DNA of 64,000 bases from Alphaproteobacteria bacterium (GTDB taxonomy: Bacteria > Pseudomonadota > Alphaproteobacteria > Sphingomonadales > Kordiimonadaceae): assembly GCA_013372975.1 (NCBI GenBank), contig JABXIS010000042.1, positions 41,663 to 105,662 on the forward strand. Direction: 5' to 3'. Of this stretch, positions 9,597 to 17,112 are shown piece by piece; position 1 is the first letter of the stretch, and every line of letters begins with the position of its first letter. Position numbers and translations under genes: made by a program. A model generated the notes under the pieces. It did no database searches and was not told the DNA's origin. It saw only the letters and a program-made list of their open reading frames with translations.

Positions 9597-9642
9597 TGTT
9601 TGGCAAAGCGATCACCGGCAAAGAGATTGAGGGAGGCATAGT

Positions 9643-10203
9643 ATGATTGAAGGAACCGTTCACCTGCCACATGGCATCACGGCCCGCGCAGCGATCAAGG
9701 GCGACAAGGATTTCCTTGCCAAGATGTACAAGGACAACCGGGACGATTTGCGCATGGCCGATGCGGAGAAGGACTATATCGAATCCGTGATCGAGATGCA
9801 GCTTGAGGCCCAGATGGGTGGCTATGGGGCGCAATTCCCGAATGCCATTTATCTGATTCTGGAAAAAAATGGCTCGCGTATCGGGCGCCTGACGCTGGAT
9901 GTCCAGCCCGTTGAGCTCAGGTTGGTGGACCTCGATTTCATCAAGAAAGCGTCGGGAAAAGGCTATGGGTCTGCCATTCTTTTATGGTTGATGAAAGCTG
10001 CCGCAACCACCAGGAAGCCGCTTCTGGTACCCACGCGGCGCGATGATTTCGCCATGGGCAAGTTCCTGATGAAATATGGTTTCATCGAGGATGAAAGCAT
10101 GTCTGACCAGGTTTTTGCCCGCATGAGCTGGATGCCAACAGCTGACGAAATGGCAGGTATTGCCGATATCAGACCGCGAGCTGCCGCTGGCGGCGCAGTC
10201 TAG
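9643..10203 (+). CDS. GNAT-family N-acetyltransferase of the collar operon
   Basis: 186 residues, ATG at 9643 after GAGGGAGGC. The acetyl-CoA site is visible as DLDFIKKASGKGYGSAIL (motif A, Q/RxxGxG/A type, here KASGKGYG), followed by FLMKYGFIEDE, the usual beta-6/7 region. Substrate cannot be read. As last gene of the collar/DUF6916 operon, ending 28 bases before a strong terminator, it may modify a Lys or N-terminal amine of a partner; the Lys-rich insertion in the first DUF6916 protein is one candidate. That link is inference from co-transcription only. Confidence 0.85.
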   Translation: MIEGTVHLPHGITARAAIKGDKDFLAKMYKDNRDDLRMADAEKDYIESVIEMQLEAQMGGYGAQFPNAIYLILEKNGSRIGRLTLDVQPVELRLVDLDFIKKASGKGYGSAILLWLMKAAATTRKPLLVPTRRDDFAMGKFLMKYGFIEDESMSDQVFARMSWMPTADEMAGIADIRPRAAAGGAV

Positions 10204-10230
10204 TTCCAAATACATGCAGTGTTAGGGGTG

Positions 10231-10255
10231 AAGGGAGGTGAAAGCCTCCCTTTTT
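10231..10255 (+). terminator. Intrinsic terminator of the collar/DUF6916/GNAT operon
   Basis: Perfect 8-bp stem AAGGGAGG / CCTCCCTT around a six-base loop, running into five T residues. It separates the five-gene operon from the arsR-like gene. Confidence 0.85.
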
Positions 10256-10321
10256 GCGTTCAACCAACTTTCACATGAGCAGGGAGGGTGGTCTGGATTT
10301 GGTCTTGCATTCTACATTTAT

Positions 10322-10341
10322 ATATAGCAATTTAGCTATAT
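10322..10341 (+). promoter_or_regulatory. Palindromic operator overlapping the arsR-type start codon
   Basis: ATATAGC (10322-10328) and GCTATAT (10335-10341) form perfect 7-base arms around a six-base spacer. The right arm overlaps the first two bases of the ATG at 10340. AT-rich palindromes of this shape are typical ArsR-family operators, so autorepression is likely. The position also implies a very short 5' leader. Confidence 0.65.
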
Positions 10342-10654
10342 GAATATATCAATTGACATTGAAAAGGCGCTCAAAGCGTTGGCCAGCGATAAACGCCTGT
10401 TGGTGTTGTCGCTCCTTAAGGACCCGGTTGGCAATTTCCCACCTCAAGTGGATGGTGATCTAATTGAGGACGGGGTGTGTTCGAACTGGCTTACCGAGAA
10501 GATGGGGGTTGCGCAGCCAACGGCCACTAGGCACCTGAAAGTCCTTGCAGATGCCGGACTGATTATACCCACCCGAAAGAAAGGCTGGGTTTTCTATAAG
10601 CGTGACGAAGCGCACATTACAGCGATCAAAAAGTTATTTAGCGAGGAAGTTTGA
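10340..10654 (+). CDS. ArsR-family winged-helix transcriptional regulator
   Basis: 104 residues. An N-terminal helix (EKALKALASDKRLLVLSLL) is followed by the recognition region MGVAQPTATRHLKVLADAGLI and the beta-wing TRKKGWVFYKRDEAHI, the standard ArsR/SmtB order. The family's alpha-3 metal box ELCVCDL is replaced by DGVCSNWLTEKM, with a single Cys, so a metal sensor of the classic type is unlikely; a redox, sulfur or organic signal is possible. It overlaps its presumed operator and is separated by one base from the downstream decarboxylase gene, so the two are almost surely one transcript. The likely job is to repress this two-gene operon until a substrate-related signal appears. Confidence 0.85.
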   Translation: MNISIDIEKALKALASDKRLLVLSLLKDPVGNFPPQVDGDLIEDGVCSNWLTEKMGVAQPTATRHLKVLADAGLIIPTRKKGWVFYKRDEAHITAIKKLFSEEV

Positions 10655-10655
10655 C

Positions 10656-12023
10656 ATGAAAGACATTTATGACGATGTGCTGGCGCATGCGCAAAAACAT
10701 GGCCGCGCCTATCTGGCGCAAGTTCATGAACAGCCCGTTTTTCCGTCGGAGGAGGCGCTTTCAAATCTGAAGACGTTTGAAGAGGCCTTGCCCACCAAAG
10801 GGCAGTCTGCGATTGACACAATTGACATGCTGCATGCTATTGGGAGCCCGGCAACAGTTGCTACAACGGGGCACCGGTATTTTGGATTTGTGGTTGGCGG
10901 AACCGTGCCGGCGAGTGTCGGCGCCAACTGGCTTGCTGGCGCCTGGGACCAGAGCCCATCGTCTTTCATGAACTCACCTGTAGGCACCAAGCTGGAAAGC
11001 GTGGCAGCGGGCTGGTTGCGGGACATTCTCGGCCTTCCCGATCACCTGGGAGTTGGCATGACCACTGGCGCCACAATGGCGAATTTCACAGGCCTCGCCG
11101 CCGGGCGGTCCGCACTTCTCAGGCGTGCAGGATGGAACGTGGAAGAAGATGGCCTCTATGGCGCACCGGAGATCAAGGTGATTGTGTCTGAAGAGGTGCA
11201 TGTGACTGTCGAGAAAGCTCTGGCGATGCTTGGATTGGGCAAAAAACGTGTCACACGTGTGCCGACCGATGCCAACGGTGCAATGAAGTTGGATGCCTTG
11301 CCTGAACTGGATGCTCTTACAATGGTTTGTACGCAGGCCGGGAACGTGAATACAGGGGCAATTGATCCCATTGGTGCTATCTGCGCACGCGCCAGAGAAG
11401 TTGGTGCGTGGGTGCATGTAGACGGGGCATTCGGCCTTTGGGGGCGGCTTCTGGAGCATATGACAGATGCTTTTGAGGGCATAGAACAAGCTGATAGCTT
11501 GGCGACCGACGCCCACAAATGGCTGAACACGCCTTATGACTGCGGCATTGTACTAACCAGACATCCAGAGGCGCTGCACCATGCAATGGCGACAGTCGCC
11601 CCATATTTCAAGGCGGAAGAGGCCATGGCGCCGAAGGATATGGTGCCTGAATTTTCGCGCCGTGCCCGTGGCGTGGAGGTTTGGGCGGCTTTGCGTTCGC
11701 TTGGGCGCGACGGTGTGACAGGTATGATCGAAGGCTGTTGTGTGCACGCGCGCCATTTTGCCGATGGCCTTCAGGCAATTGGTTTTGATGTGCTTAACGA
11801 TGTGGTGCTTAATCAGGTCGTGGCAACAATCGGCTCCCCTGAGGAACTGGCCGACATTCGTGCTCTTGTAGAGGCGTCGGGAGAATGCTGGTTCGGCCCA
11901 ACGGTATGGAAAGGCCGACACGCTGTGCGTATCAGTGTTTCCAGTTGGCGGACGACAGCGGAAGATGTGGAGCGGTCATTGGCGGCGATAGCGGCGGCCA
12001 AAGCGGCTATTCTGGGGGACTAG
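10656..12023 (+). CDS. PLP-dependent group II decarboxylase family protein
   Basis: 455 residues from ATG at 10656; the same frame extends upstream, but that part overlaps arsR and lacks family similarity. Visible fold-type I elements: TTGATMANFTGLAAGR (phosphate-binding region), HVDGAFGLWG (Asp that holds the pyridine nitrogen), and TDAHKWLNTPYDCG with Lys288 as the Schiff-base lysine. The length and these motifs fit the group II decarboxylase family, which includes aromatic amino acid, glutamate and diaminobutyrate decarboxylases. The substrate cannot be inferred; cytosolic. Co-transcribed with an ArsR regulator, which suggests inducible use for detoxifying or degrading an amino acid-like compound. 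Its stop overlaps that of the convergent GNAT gene in a CTAG. Confidence 0.82.
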   Translation: MKDIYDDVLAHAQKHGRAYLAQVHEQPVFPSEEALSNLKTFEEALPTKGQSAIDTIDMLHAIGSPATVATTGHRYFGFVVGGTVPASVGANWLAGAWDQSPSSFMNSPVGTKLESVAAGWLRDILGLPDHLGVGMTTGATMANFTGLAAGRSALLRRAGWNVEEDGLYGAPEIKVIVSEEVHVTVEKALAMLGLGKKRVTRVPTDANGAMKLDALPELDALTMVCTQAGNVNTGAIDPIGAICARAREVGAWVHVDGAFGLWGRLLEHMTDAFEGIEQADSLATDAHKWLNTPYDCGIVLTRHPEALHHAMATVAPYFKAEEAMAPKDMVPEFSRRARGVEVWAALRSLGRDGVTGMIEGCCVHARHFADGLQAIGFDVLNDVVLNQVVATIGSPEELADIRALVEASGECWFGPTVWKGRHAVRISVSSWRTTAEDVERSLAAIAAAKAAILGD

Positions 12024-12481
12024 CCCGGAATAGCCTCAGGTGGCCACCAGCAGACGCCCTTTTCGCTGACACGGGCGCCAATCCGTTTGTAAAGGCGAAT
12101 GGCGCCCTCATTCTCGGCCATTACTTCCCATTTGACACCTGCGTCTTCGGCTTTCGCTTTTGCACCCAATTCCATCAGAAGCTTGCTGCCAACGCCGTGG
12201 CCCCGCGCGGTGGGGGAAACATAAAGATCGTCCAGCTGGAAGATATTGCTGTTGTTCCAGATATGGAACCGCGGCACCCACGTGGTAACGCCTACGATCG
12301 CGCCTTCCAGTTCCGCTACCATGAAGCCAATTTTGGCAGGGGATGAGAAAGCAGCCTTTTCAAAGCCTACTGCGTCGATCTTCAGGTCTGCCGCTGAATT
12401 CTCATGGGAGGCGAGGGCCTCGATAAGGCCGTAGGCCGCGGCGGCATCTTCGCGTGTGCCTTCGCGAATAATCAGGGACAT
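12020..12481 (-). CDS. GNAT-family N-acetyltransferase
   Basis: 153 residues. Acetyl-CoA binding motif A reads DDLYVSPTARGHGVGSKLL (R-G-H-G-V-G), with WEVMAENEGAIRLYKRIGAR as the family C-terminal part. The N-terminal IREGTREDAAAAYGLIEALA is the usual first strand and helix. The sequence resembles diamine/spermidine-type GNATs, but that is weak evidence and no substrate is assigned. It is convergent with the decarboxylase (4-base overlap of stops) and 47 bases downstream of the fumarase on the same strand, so it may be read through from fumA. Confidence 0.85.
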   Translation of the reverse strand: MSLIIREGTREDAAAAYGLIEALASHENSAADLKIDAVGFEKAAFSSPAKIGFMVAELEGAIVGVTTWVPRFHIWNNSNIFQLDDLYVSPTARGHGVGSKLLMELGAKAKAEDAGVKWEVMAENEGAIRLYKRIGARVSEKGVCWWPPEAIPG

Positions 12482-12528
12482 ACTATTCTCCGAGAAGGGG
12501 AAGGGCGGCTGCTAGCCGCCCTGCTGAC

Positions 12529-14139
12529 TTAAATGTCTTTGAAGAAATCGTTGCCCTTGTCGTCCACCACGATAAAGGCCGGGAAGTCTTCCACTTCGAT
12601 TTTCCAGACAGCTTCCATGCCTAGGTCTTCAAAGTCCAGCACTTCCACCTTGCGGATATTGTCCTTGGCAAGTGCAGCAGCCGGGCCACCGATGGAGCCC
12701 AGATAAAAACCGCCGTGTTCGTCACAGGCCTTGGTTACGTCGCGCGAGCGATTGCCTTTGGCCAAGCTAATCATGCTGCCGCCCAATTTCTGGAATGGAC
12801 CAACGTAGCTGTCCATACGTCCGGCGGTTGTCGGACCAAAGGAGCCTGAAGCATAGCCTTCCGGCGTTTTCGCGGGGCCTGCGTAATAAATGATGTGATC
12901 CTTGAAGTAGGAAGGCATCTCGGCACCGTCCTCGATCATTTTCTGGATACGGGCATGAGCCAGATCCCGTGCCACTACGATGGTGCCAGTGAGGCTGAGA
13001 CGCGTCTTGATCGGATATTGTGTCAGCTCGGCGAGGATTTCAGCCATCGGGCGGTTGAGGTCGATTTTTACCACTTCATCGGAAAGGTGCTCATCTGTCA
13101 CTTCGGGCTGATACTTGGCCGGGTCGGTTTCCAGCTGTTCCAGGAAGATACCGTCCTTGGTGATCTTGCCTTTGGCTTGGCGGTCTGCTGAACAGGAAAC
13201 GCCAATGCCAACAGGCAGGCTTGCGCCGTGCCGGGGAAGGCGGATCACTCGCACGTCGTGGCAGAAGTATTTGCCGCCAAACTGGGCGCCAATGCCCAGA
13301 TTTTGGGTCATCTTGTGGATCTGTTTTTCCATCTCTATATCACGGAAGGCACGACCTGTTTCATCACCTGTAGTGGGCAAGTTGTCATAGTAACGAGCGC
13401 TGGCTTTCTTCACAGTCGCCAGATTCTGTTCGGCGGACAAACCACCGATCACGATTGCAAGGTGGTAGGGTGGGCACGCCGCAGTGCCGAGCGTTTTGAT
13501 CTTTTCCTCAAGGAACGTCAACATTTTGTCTTCGCGAAGCGAAGCAGGCGTTTGCTGGTACAGGAAGGTCTTGTTTGCGCTACCGCCACCCTTTGCCATG
13601 AACAGGAATTTATATTCATTGCCTTCGTTCGCGTAGATATCGATCTGAGCGGGCGTATTGTTCTTGGTGTTCACTTCCTTATACATGGAAAGCGGGGCCA
13701 TTTGGCTGTAACGCAGGTTAGTCTCTGTATAGGTGCGCATCACGCCTTTGGTCAGGGGCGCCCCATCATCGCCCGACGTCCAGACATACTGCCCTTTCGC
13801 GCCAACAATAATAGCGGTGCCAGTATCTTGGCATGAAGGCAGGACACGGCCAGCAGCGATATTTGCGTTTTTCAGAAGTTCTTTGGCAACAAACCTGTCA
13901 TTCTCAGAGGCTTCGTCATCCTTGAGGATATCGGCCAGTTGCTGGAGATGGCCGGGGCGCAGAAGGTGCGCAATATCGGCCATGGCTTCGCGTGCGAGCA
14001 ATTCCAGCCCTTCTTCTTCCACTTTCAGAACCGATTTGCCGTCAACCTCAATAGTAGAAACAAAATCGGAGGTGAGCTTGCGATAAGGGGTGTCATCCCC
14101 AGCCTGTTGGAACAGTTTGGAATAGGTCCAGTCACTCAT
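12529..14139 (-). CDS. fumA: Class I fumarate hydratase (4Fe-4S)
   Basis: 536 residues. Catalyses reversible hydration of fumarate to malate in the TCA cycle, cytosolic. Class I is shown by the length and the three cluster cysteines in their expected settings: PSCQDTG (Cys103), GTAACPPYH (Cys222) and GVSCSADRQ (Cys316). The C-terminal beta domain carries [27 protein letters not shown] and [13 protein letters not shown], which in this family line the active site with the N-terminal domain. The oxygen-labile cluster means activity depends on Fe-S assembly. No class II fumarase is in the window. Upstream lies sspB in the same direction, 48 bases away. Confidence 0.95.
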   Translation of the reverse strand: MSDWTYSKLFQQAGDDTPYRKLTSDFVSTIEVDGKSVLKVEEEGLELLAREAMADIAHLLRPGHLQQLADILKDDEASENDRFVAKELLKNANIAAGRVLPSCQDTGTAIIVGAKGQYVWTSGDDGAPLTKGVMRTYTETNLRYSQMAPLSMYKEVNTKNNTPAQIDIYANEGNEYKFLFMAKGGGSANKTFLYQQTPASLREDKMLTFLEEKIKTLGTAACPPYHLAIVIGGLSAEQNLATVKKASARYYDNLPTTGDETGRAFRDIEMEKQIHKMTQNLGIGAQFGGKYFCHDVRVIRLPRHGASLPVGIGVSCSADRQAKGKITKDGIFLEQLETDPAKYQPEVTDEHLSDEVVKIDLNRPMAEILAELTQYPIKTRLSLTGTIVVARDLAHARIQKMIEDGAEMPSYFKDHIIYYAGPAKTPEGYASGSFGPTTAGRMDSYVGPFQKLGGSMISLAKGNRSRDVTKACDEHGGFYLGSIGGPAAALAKDNIRKVEVLDFEDLGMEAVWKIEVEDFPAFIVVDDKGNDFFKDI

Positions 14140-14186
14140 GTTCTTATACCTTCTTCAGGTGTTTAGCCTGCGGAGTTGAAAAGGGG

Positions 14187-14699
14187 TTATTTTTTCCGGA
14201 ATGCATCCAGCGTAACCACATTGTCACCATTCTGGTCCGGCGCCTCTACTTCAGGCTGATCGGAAATGATCTCGGGCAATTCGTCGGTCGTTTCCGCGCT
14301 GTTTTCTGCAACGCCGCCCTCTGAGCCTTCTTCCTCTTCTTCGGTATCGTCATGGAATTGAAGAGCAAATTGCACACTTGGATCAACAAAGCCGACAATC
14401 GCTGCAAAAGGAATGACCAGAAGTTCAGGGTTCTGGTTGAACGATAGCCCAACTTCGAAATAGTCTTCCTCAACCTTCAAGCCCCAAAATTTATGTTGAA
14501 GCACGATTGTCATTTCCTCAGGGAAGCGGCTTCTCAGGTGGTCAGGGATATCAACCCCTTCGGCCTGGGTTTTGAAGGCGATATAAAAATGGTGTTCGCC
14601 CTGAAGGCCTTCTTCGGCAGTTTCTGACAGGATAGTCCGCACAACGCCGCGCAACGCGTCCTGTACCTTGGCATCGTAATCGATGAAAATTTCTGACAT
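14187..14699 (-). CDS. sspB: SspB-family ClpXP adaptor (alphaproteobacterial type)
   Basis: 170 residues from ATG at 14699; a TTG at 14711 is possible but adds only four residues. The core (IDYDAKVQDALRGVV, HHFYIAFKT, IPDHLRSRFPEEMTIVLQHKFWGLKV, FEVGLSFNQNPELLVIPFAAIVGFVDPSVQFALQF) is the SspB substrate-binding fold. An acidic linker follows (EEEEEGSEGGV), and the end reads NVVTLDAFRKK, the short hydrophobic XB tail that in SspB docks on the ClpX zinc-binding domain. It delivers ssrA-tagged proteins to ClpXP; the tag-encoding tmRNA lies about 5.4 kb away in this window. Cytosolic. Confidence 0.9.
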   Translation of the reverse strand: MSEIFIDYDAKVQDALRGVVRTILSETAEEGLQGEHHFYIAFKTQAEGVDIPDHLRSRFPEEMTIVLQHKFWGLKVEEDYFEVGLSFNQNPELLVIPFAAIVGFVDPSVQFALQFHDDTEEEEEGSEGGVAENSAETTDELPEIISDQPEVEAPDQNGDNVVTLDAFRKK

Positions 14700-14852
14700 G
14701 CTGATACTCAAGCTTTTCGTGAAAATGAGTTTGATCCCTTATAATGCCAAGGCAGGCCGGGGTGAAGGGGAAACCTGAGATTTTCGTGGCAATCTGGGCT
14801 ATTGTGGGTTTCGGGCGGCGAAACTCTTTCTGAGCACGCTTTTTCTTTGCTG

Positions 14853-14883
14853 TCGGTTAAATGAAGAACGGCAAATTAACCGA
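14853..14883. promoter_or_regulatory. Inverted repeat in the sspB-luxR divergent region
   Basis: TCGGTTAA (14853-14860) and TTAACCGA (14876-14883) are perfect 8-base arms around a 15-base spacer. The region between sspB and luxR (14700-15063, about 360 bases) is strongly A+T-rich and has no gene. The repeat may be an operator for either gene. It does not resemble a canonical lux box. Confidence 0.4.
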
Positions 14884-15063
14884 ATTACAGCCCAGTAAAC
14901 GATTTGTTTTTAAAAGGTTAAATCATTATTAACTAAAGAAATCATATTTTTTAGATGGCTCATCCGAGATTTATTTTCTGAATTCTTTTGATTTGTGAGC
15001 CGGGGTTGAAACTGGATTGGGGGCGGCAGCTCTGACCTGCAGCAAGAGCAAGCCACATTATTT

Positions 15064-15801
15064 GTGATGAATCTTCAATATTTTCAGCTGGCTATGGATT
15101 TTATCGAACGGTCGAAACAGGTTTCGTCGCTTGAGGAACTGGGGGCCGCTTTTCAGGCGGCTACTAAATCTTTGGGCTTTGATTACTATGCCTGTGTTTC
15201 CTGTGTCGAGTTTGGGGCGTTGCCGGAAGGATCGGTTTTTCTGGCCGACTATCCGGATGACTGGACAAAATATTACCTTGAACAGGAATATGAGCGAACT
15301 GATCCAATTCTACAGGTTTCATTGAAAGAGCATATGCCTTTCAATTGGGATAATAAGATCAACCACCGTGTTCTGACGCCGGAGCAAACCGAAATGATGG
15401 GCGAGGCCGAAGATGCCGGTCTCTTATATGGTGTTACTGTGCCCATTCATATTGTTGGTGCGTTTCCGGGTGCCGTCAATGTGGTTGGCGATAACCGCGA
15501 CATTGACCCTGCAGCTGAACACGCGATCCATCTTATGAGTGTTTATTTGCATGATGCAGCCTTGAGGGTTGCAACTCAAAATAATGCTCAGCCAAAAGCC
15601 GTGGCCAAGCTTACACCCAGAGAAAAAGAATGTCTTCAATGGGTTGCTGCAGGTAAAACCGATTGGGAAATTTCTTCGATCCTGTCGATTGCTGAACGGA
15701 CAGTTCACACCCATGTGGAAAGCGCGAAATCAAAGTTGGGCGTTAGCACACGGGTTCAGGCGGTTGTAAAGGCCTTCCTGACCAATCTGATACACCACTA
15801 G
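15064..15801 (+). CDS. LuxR-family acyl-homoserine-lactone-responsive regulator
   Basis: 245 residues from GTG (15064), with an alternative ATG one codon later. Residues about 15-160 are the autoinducer-binding domain; the ligand-pocket signature is present: W and Y in DDWTKYYLEQ, the Asp-Pro of YERTDPILQ, and W in PFNWDNK. Residues about 178-240 are the GerE helix-turn-helix: LTPREKECLQWVAAGKTDWEIS and ERTVHTHVESAKSKLGV. It should bind the AHL made by the adjacent LuxI and activate target promoters. The gap to luxI is 107 bases. No strong ribosome site precedes the start, so translation may be weak. I could not see a clear lux box in either flanking region. Confidence 0.92.
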   Translation: MMNLQYFQLAMDFIERSKQVSSLEELGAAFQAATKSLGFDYYACVSCVEFGALPEGSVFLADYPDDWTKYYLEQEYERTDPILQVSLKEHMPFNWDNKINHRVLTPEQTEMMGEAEDAGLLYGVTVPIHIVGAFPGAVNVVGDNRDIDPAAEHAIHLMSVYLHDAALRVATQNNAQPKAVAKLTPREKECLQWVAAGKTDWEISSILSIAERTVHTHVESAKSKLGVSTRVQAVVKAFLTNLIHH

Positions 15802-15908
15802 GTTTATTTTTACAATCTGTCTGCAAAACCTAGTCTATTCGGCTGATATCCTGATGCACGTATATAAGGGACAATTGCCTCAATCCTGAGATAGCGAGGA
15901 GGCAATCG

Positions 15909-16550
15909 ATGATCCATGTTGTAAGTGCTCTTAACAGGGCAGAGTATAGTGACTACCTGAGACAACTTTGGCAGCAAAGGTATGATGTCTTTGTAGAGAA
16001 GATGGGATGGAGCCTTGATTGCGCAAAAGGTATTGAGCGCGATCAGTTTGACCGTCCGGACACGGTTTATCTTCTGTGCATAGATGACGAAGGCCGTCTC
16101 AAGGGGGCGATGCGTCTGCTCCCCACCATGAAGCCGCATCTAATGAGTGAAGCCTTTCCTGGCCTTTGTGCTTCTGGCGTGCCCTGCGCAGACAGTATCT
16201 GGGAAGTGTCTCGCTTTTATAGCCTGACGGGTCGCCACATGTTGCTGGAACGGGATCGCACCGTAAGTGAACTGGTGTGTGGCTTGTTCGAATTTGGCCT
16301 GATGAAGGGAATCGAGAGCGTCACCTGTGTTGCCAGCATGGTATTGTTCCCCACCATTTTGAAAGCTGGCTGGAATGTTACCCCACTGGGGCTGCCTGCA
16401 GTGTCTGATGGTGAGGTAATTCTCGGCTTCCAGATTGATCTGAGCTCTTCTGACTATCTGAAGGTGTGTGAAACCCGCAAAATTGAAGGCAGTGTCCTCC
16501 ATACCGCGCCAACCGCCGAAGAAGTGCCGCTTCTGGAGGTTGCCGTATGA
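15909..16550 (+). CDS. Acyl-homoserine-lactone synthase (LuxI family)
   Basis: 213 residues, ATG after a strong GAGGAGG. Makes an N-acyl-homoserine lactone from S-adenosylmethionine and an acyl-carrier. Conserved family residues are all seen: QRYDVFVEKMGW (Arg, Phe, Trp), the acidic pair in GIERDQFDRPDTVYLL, GAMRLLPT (Arg), and WEVSRFY (Glu and Arg). Acyl length cannot be read. The last four bases overlap the start of the next gene (ATGA), so the two are translationally coupled. Forms a standard cis pair with the upstream LuxR gene. Confidence 0.94.
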   Translation: MIHVVSALNRAEYSDYLRQLWQQRYDVFVEKMGWSLDCAKGIERDQFDRPDTVYLLCIDDEGRLKGAMRLLPTMKPHLMSEAFPGLCASGVPCADSIWEVSRFYSLTGRHMLLERDRTVSELVCGLFEFGLMKGIESVTCVASMVLFPTILKAGWNVTPLGLPAVSDGEVILGFQIDLSSSDYLKVCETRKIEGSVLHTAPTAEEVPLLEVAV

Positions 16551-16891
16551 CAATTCAGATCCAGATTCCTGAGCAGAAGGTTGCTGGCACCTCATCTTTG
16601 GATGGCGGTATTGGTAAACTGTTATTTCTGTTTCAGCAGCTCCAACCCTGGCAGGTGGAAGATATCGTTTTCAAGGTGAGGCGGGCACTACCCATTCAGG
16701 TGAAGCCGGAAAATGAAGAAGACAGGGATGCACCTTTCTCAAGGTCTGATGCCGCTCAAAAGGCAGTGGTGCAACTTCTCTATATGATCGCGCCTCAAAC
16801 CTACCCGGATATTCTGTTTGCTCTTACCTACGCAGAGGCGCTTGCAATGATGCAAGGTGCAGAGCTGGATGAATTTGCGGTAGCACATTAG
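16547..16891 (+). CDS. Uncharacterised 114-aa protein coupled to luxI
   Basis: I do not recognise a family. It overlaps luxI by four bases and is closed by the terminator at 16939. The protein is soluble-looking, with no signal peptide or membrane span; it has two amphipathic helical stretches (IGKLLFLFQQLQPWQVEDIVFKV in two runs, and AVVQLLYMIAPQTYPDILF) and a charged centre (KPENEEDRDAPFSRSD). The position suggests a role tied to AHL production, such as modulating LuxI or LuxR, but nothing in the sequence proves this. Confidence 0.75.
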   Translation: MTIQIQIPEQKVAGTSSLDGGIGKLLFLFQQLQPWQVEDIVFKVRRALPIQVKPENEEDRDAPFSRSDAAQKAVVQLLYMIAPQTYPDILFALTYAEALAMMQGAELDEFAVAH

Positions 16892-16938
16892 AACTCTGGT
16901 GATTTTTTCCGGTAACAGGACCACCGGGAAAAGCAAAA

Positions 16939-16980
16939 CCACCGGGACGGGAGTGGTGACCCGTTCCGGTGGTTTATATT
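16939..16980 (+). terminator. Strong intrinsic terminator after the luxR-luxI locus
   Basis: A 13-bp stem (CCACCGGGACGGG, 16939-16951, with 16960-16972), one G-U pair, eight-base loop, then a T-rich run. The ACCACCGGG half-arm also occurs once just upstream at about 16920, hinting at an alternative fold. Confidence 0.85.
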
Positions 16981-17112
16981 TTGTCTTCTTACATGCGATC
17001 TGTCCGCTCTGAACACCTGTTGGTCGCAAAGCCATTGTGAAACCGATCTACCGAAATAGCGTAAGCGCGCGGAAGCGTCTGTTGCCTCCGCCATATATTT
17101 AGGAGGGGAGCA

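Noticed and set aside
7372..10203. Prophage or tailocin
   Set aside because: Only the collar domain is phage-like; there are no sheath, tube, baseplate, capsid, lysis or integrase genes.
12023..12023. Operon of decarboxylase with the adjacent GNAT
   Set aside because: They are on opposite strands and meet only at their stop codons.
13228..13836. Long plus-strand frame of 202 codons
   Set aside because: It is antisense to fumA, which has every expected residue; the translation has no domain.
15802..15908. lux box upstream of luxI
   Set aside because: I could not find a 18-20 base dyad with the usual CTG/CAG ends; the best candidate, near 15815-15835, is not symmetrical.
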